Assembly (NCBI GenBank): GCA_900313185.1
Contig: OMQI01000078.1
Span: forward strand, 1 to 5,787
Direction: 5' to 3'
DNA: 5,787 nt
DNA from: an uncultured Rhodospirillaceae bacterium
GTDB taxonomy: Bacteria; Pseudomonadota; Alphaproteobacteria; RF32; CAG-239
The translations under genes were made by a program, and so were the position numbers. This document shows positions 1 through 5,574 of this stretch, piece by piece (the stretch's first letter is position 1; every line of letters starts with the position of its first letter). The notes beneath the pieces were generated by a model. It made no database searches and was not told the DNA's origin. It saw nothing but the letters and a program-made list of their open reading frames with translations.

Positions 1-2
1 AT

Positions 3-77
3 TGGAGCGGGCAATGGGATTCGGACCCACGACATCAACCTTGGCAAGGTTGCGCTCTACCCCTGAGCTATACCCGC
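3..77 (-). tRNA. tRNA-Gly (anticodon GCC)
   Basis: Read on the minus strand, this folds into a complete 75-nt cloverleaf with encoded CCA (3-5). The acceptor stem GCGGGTA/TGCCCGC has one T-G wobble. The D-arm is GCTC-AGGGGTA-GAGC. The anticodon stem CAACC/GGTTG holds loop TTGCCAA, with anticodon GCC at 43-45. The variable loop is ATGTC and the T-stem is GTGGG/CCCAT. U8-A14, G15-C48 and G19-C56 tertiary partners are all present. It would decode GGC and GGU glycine codons. The odd point is the T-loop, TCCGAAT instead of TTCGAAT, which puts C at position 55 (plus-strand G24) where U/pseudouridine is almost universal. The gene is transcribed leftwards, away from the murA operon. Confidence 0.96.
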
Positions 78-97
78 ATCAACTGCGAACGTGTTAT

Positions 98-125
98 TTA
101 ATAGCACATTAAAAATAAAATGCAA
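98..125 (-). promoter_or_regulatory. Candidate promoter of tRNA-Gly
   Basis: On the minus strand, TTGCAT (125-120) is followed after 16 bases by TATTAA (103-98). TGC sits directly in front of the second hexamer, which resembles an extended -10. A start near 91 would leave a leader of about 14 nt before the mature tRNA 5' end at 77, which is plausible. The -35 match is weak (3 of 6). The A-tracts at 130-156 lie immediately upstream, where an UP element would sit. Inferred from motifs only. Confidence 0.35.
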
Positions 126-129
126 GAAC

Positions 130-156
130 TTTTTTTTATTTTTTTTAATTTTTTTT
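130..156. promoter_or_regulatory. Phased A/T tracts, possible UP element or DNA bend
   Basis: Three runs of exactly eight T on the plus strand (130-137, 139-146, 149-156) are separated by A and AA. Their starts are 9 and 10 bases apart, close to one helical turn. Phased A-tracts bend DNA. Seen from the leftward tRNA promoter, they occupy roughly -39 to -65, where the RNA polymerase alpha C-terminal domain binds UP elements of stable-RNA promoters. The role is inference; the tracts themselves are plain in the sequence. Confidence 0.4.
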
Positions 157-226
157 ATTTACCTAGCAACACTTATATATTTTCTTCCTTTATTTAACAA
201 TTCTGTGATTAAAAATATTTACAATC

Positions 227-254
227 TTGTATTATCAGCGGTATTTTGTATACT
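227..254 (+). promoter_or_regulatory. Candidate promoter of the small ORF-murA operon
   Basis: TTGTAT (227-232), a 16-base spacer and TATACT (249-254, 5 of 6 to the -10 consensus) form the best sigma-70-like pair in the gap. Transcription would start near 261, giving a leader of about 33 nt before the ATG at 294. The -35 half keeps only the TTG. The surrounding DNA is very AT-rich, so chance matches are likely. Confidence 0.3.
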
Positions 255-293
255 TACTTTGTTGATAAATATTTCTTTTAAGGATGTGTATTT

Positions 294-437
294 ATGGCAG
301 AGCAAAAATCAGCAAAACAGATTCGCTTTGAAAAAGAAGCCAAAGCCCTGCAAAAGAATCTTGCCAGACGCAAAAAGCAACAGCAGGAGTTGGAAAAAAT
401 AAAGCAAGAAAAGGAGAAGCATCGTGGACAAGATTAA
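294..437 (+). CDS. Small basic protein (47 aa) upstream of murA
   Basis: An ATG at 294 with AAGGA (280-284) nine bases upstream opens a 47-codon frame ending in TAA at 435-437. The product is almost entirely Lys, Arg, Glu, Gln and Ala, with no membrane segment or signal peptide and no cysteine. It is probably one long charged helix or coiled coil. The core ALQKNLARRKKQ (residues 18-29) resembles the 'LRxNLxRRKxQ' small proteins that, from memory, often precede murA in alphaproteobacteria. Their function is unknown to me. The frame overlaps the murA start by 14 bases and contains the murA ribosome-binding site, so it is probably cotranscribed and translationally coupled with murA. A nucleic-acid or ribosome contact would fit its charge, but that is only a guess. 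Confidence 0.75.
   Translation: MAEQKSAKQIRFEKEAKALQKNLARRKKQQQELEKIKQEKEKHRGQD
411..416 (+). promoter_or_regulatory. murA ribosome-binding site inside the small ORF
   Basis: AAGGAG lies seven bases before the GTG at 424, near-ideal spacing. It supports the GTG as the murA start although this lies inside the preceding reading frame. Confidence 0.75.
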
Positions 438-1716
438 AATTATCGGCGGTAATCCGTTGTTCGGAAAAATTTATATCAGCGGTGCAAAAAATGCCGCTTT
501 GCCTATTATATGTGCCAGCTTATTAACCGATGAACCTGTTACCATTAAAAATCTTCCGTTTTTATCTGATATTAAGTCATTAAATGCCCTATTGTTGCAA
601 CTTGGTACGCAAATTGAAGAAAAACAGGAAGATTACAACGGCCACTTGACCAATTCTATAACTTATCATACTCCAAAACCGACCAGTTTAATTGCTCCTT
701 ATGATTATGTGCGAAAAATGCGTGCTTCATACTATGTATTAGGCCCGCTTTTAGCCAAATACGGACACGTTGAATTATCGCTTCCGGGAGGATGTGCTAT
801 TGGCGCCCGTCCGATGGACATTCACTTGAGTTCATTGGAACAGATGGGAGCTAAGATAGAAATTAAAAACGGTTATGTGGTTGCCGATATTGACGGTCGT
901 TTGCGTGGCGCTCGTGTATCGTTCCACTCCGCATCGGTTGGAGCAACCTGTAATATCTTGATGGCTGCTGCTTTGGCTGAAGGTACCACGATTATTGAAA
1001 ATGCCGCCAAAGAGCCGGAAATTGCCGACTTAATCAACTTGCTGACCGATATGGGAGCTGTAATTGAGGGCATTAACACTTCTACTCTTACCATACACGG
1101 TGTTGAAAAATTGCACGGAGCAACCCATTATATTGTTAATGACAGAATAGAAGCCGGATCGTATGCCGTAGCGGCTGCTATGACTAAAGGTCGTCTGGAA
1201 CTTATTAATGCCGATGCCGATTTTCTGCAAACCCCGTTGGATATTTTGCGCAAAACCGGCGTTAAGGTAGAAACAACACCAAACAGCATAATTGTTGATG
1301 CACAAAATGCTGTTTTGCAAGGTCAAGATATTTATACCGATTATTATCCGGGATTCCCGACTGACTTACAAGCGCAGTTTATGGCGCTTATGTGCATTGC
1401 GAGCGGAGCTGCGATGGTCACCGAAAGTATTTGGGAGAATCGTTTTATGCACGTTCCGGAATTGATGCGTATGGGAGCAAATATAAATGTCCACGGACAC
1501 GCTTCGGCAATCGTGCGCGGAGTTGAAAAATTATCGGCCGCTCCGGTTATGTCTACGGATTTACGTGCTTCATTTGCACTTATTTTGGCGGGATTAGTCG
1601 CCGAAGGTGAAACTATTGTCAACCGCGTGTATCACTTAGACCGCGGTTACGAACATTTGGAAGAAAAATTTAAAGCAGTAGGAGCTAACATTGAAAGAAT
1701 TAAAGAACCTGATTAA
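424..1716 (+). CDS. murA: UDP-N-acetylglucosamine 1-carboxyvinyltransferase (MurA)
   Basis: MurA catalyses the first committed step of peptidoglycan synthesis in the cytoplasm, moving enolpyruvate from PEP to UDP-GlcNAc. The 430-residue product compares with 419 in E. coli and covers the whole EPSP-synthase-like two-lobed fold. Key residues are present: Lys22 in SGAKNAALP, the catalytic loop SLPGGCAIGARP with Cys124 (E. coli Cys115, the fosfomycin target), Asp314 in FPTDLQAQ (E. coli Asp305) and Arg407 in HLDRGYE (E. coli Arg397). Because the active-site residue is Cys and not Asp, the enzyme is expected to be fosfomycin-sensitive unless uptake is lacking. The extra residues lie mainly near 66-85. 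The start is GTG, set by AAGGAG seven bases upstream and by the N-terminus MDKIKIIGG matching the family. The 3' end overlaps the next gene by 26 bases. Confidence 0.98.
   Translation: MDKIKIIGGNPLFGKIYISGAKNAALPIICASLLTDEPVTIKNLPFLSDIKSLNALLLQLGTQIEEKQEDYNGHLTNSITYHTPKPTSLIAPYDYVRKMRASYYVLGPLLAKYGHVELSLPGGCAIGARPMDIHLSSLEQMGAKIEIKNGYVVADIDGRLRGARVSFHSASVGATCNILMAAALAEGTTIIENAAKEPEIADLINLLTDMGAVIEGINTSTLTIHGVEKLHGATHYIVNDRIEAGSYAVAAAMTKGRLELINADADFLQTPLDILRKTGVKVETTPNSIIVDAQNAVLQGQDIYTDYYPGFPTDLQAQFMALMCIASGAAMVTESIWENRFMHVPELMRMGANINVHGHASAIVRGVEKLSAAPVMSTDLRASFALILAGLVAEGETIVNRVYHLDRGYEHLEEKFKAVGANIERIKEPD
1680..1684 (+). promoter_or_regulatory. Ribosome-binding site for the exported cysteine protein, inside murA
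   Basis: AGGAG lies six bases before the TTG at 1691, within the last codons of murA. It favours the TTG start over the in-frame ATG at 1724, which would remove the lysines of the signal peptide n-region. Confidence 0.65.
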
Positions 1717-2536
1717 AATTGCAATGGTTGCATCGGCAATTTGCTTGCCGACACCGTCTAAAGCTCAAATACTTGATATGTCGGTTGATTTATCGCCGTT
1801 GCAACTTACCGATGACTTTTTGCGCAGTTTATATTATTGCAAGCCGTATCACGGTGAAAAAACTGCGTCGTATAAAAAAATAAACGTTAAAACCGTTTAC
1901 GATGTTCTGGGAATGAAAGATGACAAATGCATTCTCAAGGTTGAGGGTTTTACCAATACGGCAGTGCACATCACTCAAGATTGTGCCTTAACTACCGAAC
2001 AAGCTCAAGAATATGCGGATTCTTTAAGCAACTATCAAGTGAATAAATTTTCGCCTCGTTATGATGAAATTCGCATAAATTCAAACCCTTATTATCAAAA
2101 AGCTATGGATATAATGAGTAATCCGGATATATGCAATATTTTGCGTGATAAAATTGATCACACATCAGAAGTACGTGCCAACTTGCTCGATTGCCAACCG
2201 ATTAAAAAAGTCGAAGAAATTTTGGATTCTAAAGTAACCCGTGAAATTGTCGGTATGGAAGAAGATAAATGCCACTTCAATTTTACCTTATGGCAACCGA
2301 AACCGGATACATCGAAAATAAGACCTGAAGTATTAGCCAAGGCTCCACCGGTAAAGGATGTTGAGTTTAAATATAATTGCCTTTGGGATGAAAAACAAAA
2401 GCAAGATTACTATAATATATTAGACGCATTTGTTATACCGGAAGAAGAAGGATACGATTTTTACGCAGTCGACAGACCTAATTCTTGGGAAGAAATGGAT
2501 TATATTATCCGTAATTGCCAATATGTCGCTGACTAA
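1691..2536 (+). CDS. Exported protein with duplicated four-cysteine domain, function unknown
   Basis: I do not recognise this 281-residue protein as a named family. The N-terminus has three lysines, a hydrophobic stretch (about 9-19) and the end TPSKAQ, a convincing Sec signal peptide cut near residue 25, so the mature protein should be periplasmic. No further membrane segment is visible. The mature part holds eight cysteines (50, 80, 98, 148, 168, 194, 230, 276) that fall into two similar halves. CKP matches CQP, VLGMKDDKC matches IVGMEEDKC, and Cys98 to Leu112 aligns without gaps to Cys230 to Leu244. Each half ends with an MD-containing helix before its fourth cysteine. Up to four disulfides are possible. 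The TTG start overlaps murA by 26 bases, so expression is probably tied to murA; a terminator follows directly. It could be a structural envelope protein, an inhibitor or a binding protein. Confidence 0.85.
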   Translation: MKELKNLIKIAMVASAICLPTPSKAQILDMSVDLSPLQLTDDFLRSLYYCKPYHGEKTASYKKINVKTVYDVLGMKDDKCILKVEGFTNTAVHITQDCALTTEQAQEYADSLSNYQVNKFSPRYDEIRINSNPYYQKAMDIMSNPDICNILRDKIDHTSEVRANLLDCQPIKKVEEILDSKVTREIVGMEEDKCHFNFTLWQPKPDTSKIRPEVLAKAPPVKDVEFKYNCLWDEKQKQDYYNILDAFVIPEEEGYDFYAVDRPNSWEEMDYIIRNCQYVAD

Positions 2537-2540
2537 TCTG

Positions 2541-2573
2541 AAAGGGGAAATAATTTTCCCCTTTTTTATTTTT
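2541..2573 (+). terminator. Rho-independent terminator of the murA operon
   Basis: A perfect 10-bp stem, AAAGGGGAAA (2541-2550) with TTTCCCCTTT (2555-2564), closes a TAAT loop and runs into TTT-A-TTTTT, four bases after the TAA at 2534-2536. On the plus strand this is a classic terminator. On the minus strand the same stem follows the dsbD-family stop, but only TTTC trails it, so termination there is probably weaker. The T-tract overlaps the last two codons and the stop of the convergent gene. Confidence 0.9.
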
Positions 2574-4317
2574 CCATATCACTTATACGGAAAAACAGCG
2601 GTAATATTTTATATTTCCCGCCACTGTAGTATATATACACCGGAATACCGTCACGCCCATACTCCGACAATGCTTGATGATATGCTTCATTATTCTCGGT
2701 TAAATCAGCTACAAACAAGTGAACCTTATTTTGTTTTACAAAATTTCTGAACCGTGTTGTATTAATCAAAATTTTCTCATTAAATTTACAGGTAAGACAC
2801 CAATCGGCTGTAAAGTCGATAAAAATATTCTCATTTTTTTCATTCAGCTCGGCAATTTTTTCCGGTTCAAACGGCTGCCAATTTAACTCCGTATTTTTAT
2901 CATTATCCGTAATCAGATATGAATCCGTCACCTGCGAGTACCAAACACTACCTAACCATACAGCCGTCAATAGAACAGGTATTGATAAAATAACTTTGAC
3001 GTTGCGCATCCACTTCCCCGGCCTTGGCAACATACGACTTAAGGCTTGCGGATACATTTCAATCAATGCATATGGTAAAGCATAACCCAATGCCAAAGCC
3101 GTAAATACCGCAAAAACCTCTACATTGGAGCGCATAAACGCATATCCGATGGCGGCTCCCATAAACGGTCCGGTGCAAGGACTTGCTACCAATACAGCAA
3201 AAAATCCGGTGGTAAAATCGTTAAATCCGGCAGCCTTATGGATAAAACGATTGGCAAAATTGGGAAATCTTATCCACTCCATCATATACAAAAACAAAAT
3301 CAAGAACACCGCTGCCAGTGTCCCAACGAACCAATTGGATTGCAGTTGAAACCCCCACCCCACAGCTTCACCGCTGTTTTTCAATCCGATTAGGCAAATT
3401 GTCAAAAGCAAAAAAGATGTCAACACACCCAAAGTATACAGTAACGCATTGATTCTTGCCTGCACTTTGTTCCTTTTCCGCTGCTTTATTAAAGTAAAGA
3501 TTTTCAAACTCAAAATCGGAAACACGCAAGGCATGGCATTTAGAATTATACCTCCCAGAAACGCCAACACTATCACATAAATTATGGCTAAATAATCTTG
3601 CCTGTAATTAATATCGGCAAGATATGCTTTATCATCTGCCACAATTAAAGCCTGCTTCAATTGTTTGGTTTCTAATGGTTTCCATTTTACTTTAACATTA
3701 TTTTTATCTTGGCTTATTTCCACAGTTTCATCATCTATAACATCTTGAGAGGTCGGGATAAACTTCACATCTTCGGCCGAGGTATCCAACTCAATTTCAT
3801 TTTGCTCCGGCGAACCTATAAGCTCAATTTTTTGCGGAAACGTTGCCGTTGCAATATTCTTTATTTCTTGCCACAATTTATCATCGGCTGCCGGAAGTTC
3901 TGCCATATTAAAAATAAGTTTTTCCGGCTTGCAAACTTCATTACATTCCACAAAATCGAAAGAAATTTCCGCTTGTTGCAAATTATCCAGCTTCAATTCA
4001 AAATAAGCTGTGTTTTCATACACATATTCGCTCATAACTTCGTAAATATTGCGAATTTGCGGCACTGATTGATTTATTACAACGATATCCGAATTCTGCG
4101 CTTTAACCACAGTAGGCAACCCGATTTCTCCGGGATTGCTCCAATAAATATGCCAATCCGGTTTAAGCGTAAATTTTGCCAATACTTCATTTTTTCCGTT
4201 ATGAAATAGCTCTATTGTTGTATTATCGGTACTCTGCAAATTATTTTGCGCCAAACATGGATATGCCGTAAATATACAGCTCCATACAGCAAAAATTATC
4301 CAGCAAAGATGTTTCAT
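2566..4317 (-). CDS. DsbD/ScsB-family thiol:disulfide interchange protein
   Basis: This family carries electrons from cytoplasmic thioredoxin across the inner membrane to periplasmic thiol proteins. The 583-residue product begins with a signal peptide (about 1-23, ending CLAQ). An N-terminal periplasmic domain (about 24-240) carries a Cys125-x3-Cys129 pair in ECNEVC. The membrane domain has reactive Cys264 in NAMPCVFPILSLK and Cys381 in ASPCTGPFMGAA. The C-terminal thioredoxin-like domain (about 480-583) has Trp506-Cys-Leu-Thr-Cys510 and cis-Pro559 in GIPV. All three redox pairs are present. I count about six membrane segments (near 243-264, 287-311, 328-347, 368-392, 400-422, 438-460), where E. 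coli DsbD has eight. AAGGA five bases upstream supports the ATG. The periplasmic domain is larger than in DsbD, so ScsB-like is possible and I give no symbol. Confidence 0.93.
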   Translation of the reverse strand: MKHLCWIIFAVWSCIFTAYPCLAQNNLQSTDNTTIELFHNGKNEVLAKFTLKPDWHIYWSNPGEIGLPTVVKAQNSDIVVINQSVPQIRNIYEVMSEYVYENTAYFELKLDNLQQAEISFDFVECNEVCKPEKLIFNMAELPAADDKLWQEIKNIATATFPQKIELIGSPEQNEIELDTSAEDVKFIPTSQDVIDDETVEISQDKNNVKVKWKPLETKQLKQALIVADDKAYLADINYRQDYLAIIYVIVLAFLGGIILNAMPCVFPILSLKIFTLIKQRKRNKVQARINALLYTLGVLTSFLLLTICLIGLKNSGEAVGWGFQLQSNWFVGTLAAVFLILFLYMMEWIRFPNFANRFIHKAAGFNDFTTGFFAVLVASPCTGPFMGAAIGYAFMRSNVEVFAVFTALALGYALPYALIEMYPQALSRMLPRPGKWMRNVKVILSIPVLLTAVWLGSVWYSQVTDSYLITDNDKNTELNWQPFEPEKIAELNEKNENIFIDFTADWCLTCKFNEKILINTTRFRNFVKQNKVHLFVADLTENNEAYHQALSEYGRDGIPVYIYYSGGKYKILPLFFRISDMEK

Positions 4318-4350
4318 TTTTTTCCTTTTTCCGCATAATATTGTATCGAT

Positions 4351-4378
4351 AAAATATGAAAAAAATATTAGCTTTCAA
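4351..4378 (-). promoter_or_regulatory. Weak candidate promoter of the DsbD-family gene
   Basis: On the minus strand, TTGAAA (4378-4373, 5 of 6) is followed after 16 bases by TATTTT (4356-4351, 4 of 6), inside the 108-base gap between ftsB and the DsbD-family gene. The predicted start would lie about 25-30 bases before the ATG. The gap is so AT-rich that such a match could be chance; readthrough from ftsB is the alternative. Confidence 0.25.
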
Positions 4379-4425
4379 TATATTTTTATATCGAAACATC
4401 ATATTGATAAAAATGAGAATAAATT

Positions 4426-4764
4426 TCAGTTCAATTCTTCGTCGGATTCGTCTTCATCATCAATAATGATAAACTCATTATCTCCGATAACATTCAAAAC
4501 AGCTCTGGCTCTTTCATCGAGCAAATCTAAATCCAAACTGTTGGAAGACAGTAATTTAACTTTCTGTTCCAGTTCATCCTTTTTGCGATTATAATTATTA
4601 TTAAGCTTTTCAGCCTCAGCAACTTTTTCTTGTAAATACATATATTTAAACAACCCTCTATCACCACGTATAGCAAAATACGAAAAATAGGCACACAGCA
4701 ACATTAAACCTACAATAACCGCCGAACTTTTACTTTTGTTCACAATATATGACCAAATTCCCAT
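4426..4764 (-). CDS. ftsB: FtsB/DivIC-like septum formation initiator
   Basis: FtsB-type proteins are small bitopic inner-membrane proteins that join FtsL and FtsQ in the divisome and help activate septal peptidoglycan synthesis. The 112-residue product has a short cytoplasmic N-terminus, one membrane segment (about 14-31), the family motif GDRGL (34-38), a coiled coil rich in Glu, Lys and Leu (about 42-72) and the conserved DLLDERARAVL stretch (80-90). It ends in a strongly acidic tail, DDEDESDEE (102-110). The length is normal for the alphaproteobacterial form. The Shine-Dalgarno sequence is weak: AGGA lies 13 bases upstream of the ATG, with GAG closer. It lies 84 bases after lolD, probably readable from the lol transcript. 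In many alphaproteobacteria the homologue sits between eno and pdhA, so this location is different. The symbol is by family resemblance. Confidence 0.88.
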   Translation of the reverse strand: MGIWSYIVNKSKSSAVIVGLMLLCAYFSYFAIRGDRGLFKYMYLQEKVAEAEKLNNNYNRKKDELEQKVKLLSSNSLDLDLLDERARAVLNVIGDNEFIIIDDEDESDEELN

Positions 4765-4848
4765 TATCGTCTCTTTTTCCTGTCTTCATTTTTATTGCAT
4801 ATATAGCAACATATTTTTATTAAAAAAAAGTTATAATTAAAACCGAGA

Positions 4849-5574
4849 TTAATAAAAATTTTCACCGTTGGAAATAAATTTAGATGCTCTGGCATCAATC
4901 AACTTTCCGTCTTTTAATTGCACTTCCCTATCCATTCTATGCGCCAAATCAATGTTGTGGGTTGCTACTAATGCTGATAATCCGGTTTCTCTCACCACTT
5001 CCATTAAAATAGAAAACACATTTTCCGATGTATTCGGATCCAAATTACCGGTAGGCTCGTCGGCCAAAAGCAGTTTAGGAGTATTTGCCAATGCACGGGC
5101 AATCGCAACTCTTTGCTGTTCTCCGCCCGAAAGTTCCGCCGGACGGTGATTTTCCCTTTCATCGAGTCCCAATCGGTGCAATAACCATTTTGCTTTATCC
5201 GCCGCTTCTTTATATTTAACACCGGCTATAAGCTGCGGTAAAATAACATTTTCAATCGCATCGAAATCCGGCAGCAAATTATGGTATTGATAAACAAAAC
5301 CCAAATAATCACGACGCAACTCAGTTTTTAATTTATCACTTGCCCCGGAACAAAGTGTCCCGTTCAAATAAATTTCACCGCCACTCGGATCATCCAACAG
5401 CCCGGCAATCTGCAACAACGTTGACTTCCCTGATCCCGACGGACCGATTAAAGCTACGATTTCCTTTTGTTTAATTTCAAGATTGACATTTTTCAACACG
5501 TGCAACTGCTCGTTGCCTTGTATAAAATTCTTGCTTATATTTTTCAAAGTTAATGTCGAGCTTCTTCTATTCAT
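4849..5574 (-). CDS. lolD: Lipoprotein-releasing ABC transporter ATPase LolD
   Basis: LolD is the cytoplasmic ATPase of LolCDE, which extracts outer-membrane lipoproteins from the inner membrane and hands them to LolA. The 241-residue product is the usual size and has every ABC element: Walker A GPSGSGKS (44-51), Q-loop Gln96 in VYQYHNLLPDF, signature LSGGEQQR (148-155), Walker B LLLADEP with Glu173, D-loop NLD and switch His206 in ATHN. VYQ-HNLLPDF is typical of the LolD branch of MacB/LolD ATPases. I place the start at the ATG (5574-5572), because GGAGG (5588-5584) lies nine bases upstream and LolD normally starts shortly before the first strand. A GTG at 5610 would add 12 residues lying inside the permease gene. 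It overlaps the permease stop by 8 bases, which implies translational coupling. Confidence 0.96.
   Translation of the reverse strand: MNRRSSTLTLKNISKNFIQGNEQLHVLKNVNLEIKQKEIVALIGPSGSGKSTLLQIAGLLDDPSGGEIYLNGTLCSGASDKLKTELRRDYLGFVYQYHNLLPDFDAIENVILPQLIAGVKYKEAADKAKWLLHRLGLDERENHRPAELSGGEQQRVAIARALANTPKLLLADEPTGNLDPNTSENVFSILMEVVRETGLSALVATHNIDLAHRMDREVQLKDGKLIDARASKFISNGENFY

Noticed and set aside
91..402. 103-residue hydrophobic frame on the plus strand starting with GTG
   Set aside because: Its hydrophobic part is a by-product of the poly-T tracts (Phe and Leu codons), it begins in the tRNA promoter region without a Shine-Dalgarno sequence, and its second half is an out-of-frame reading of the better-supported small gene at 294-437.
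873..1622. Three minus-strand frames inside murA
   Set aside because: They are antisense shadows of a gene conserved over its whole length, with no plausible protein features.
1724..1726. Internal ATG as the start of the exported cysteine protein
   Set aside because: It would remove the lysine-rich n-region of the signal peptide, and no comparable Shine-Dalgarno sequence precedes it. The TTG at 1691 has AGGAG six bases upstream.
2430..4068. Plus-strand frames at 2430-2750, 3125-3349 and 3709-4068
   Set aside because: They run through the terminator or antisense to the DsbD-family gene, whose motifs cover the whole region; their translations show no family character.
4375..4407. Inverted repeat TCAATAT / ATATTGA in the ftsB-dsbD gap
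   Set aside because: The arms are perfect but only 7 bp, A+T-rich and 19 bases apart, so chance is likely in this composition; it is not a convincing terminator or operator.
4795..4848. Possible terminator or promoter between lolD and ftsB (T8 run behind a weak stem, and TTGC/GCAA arms around TATATAT)
   Set aside because: The stems are short and interrupted, and the -10-like match has no -35 partner; nothing stands out from the AT-rich background.
4868..5222. Frames at 4868-5149 (plus) and 5004-5222 (minus) inside lolD
   Set aside because: They are out-of-frame readings of the conserved ABC ATPase motifs.
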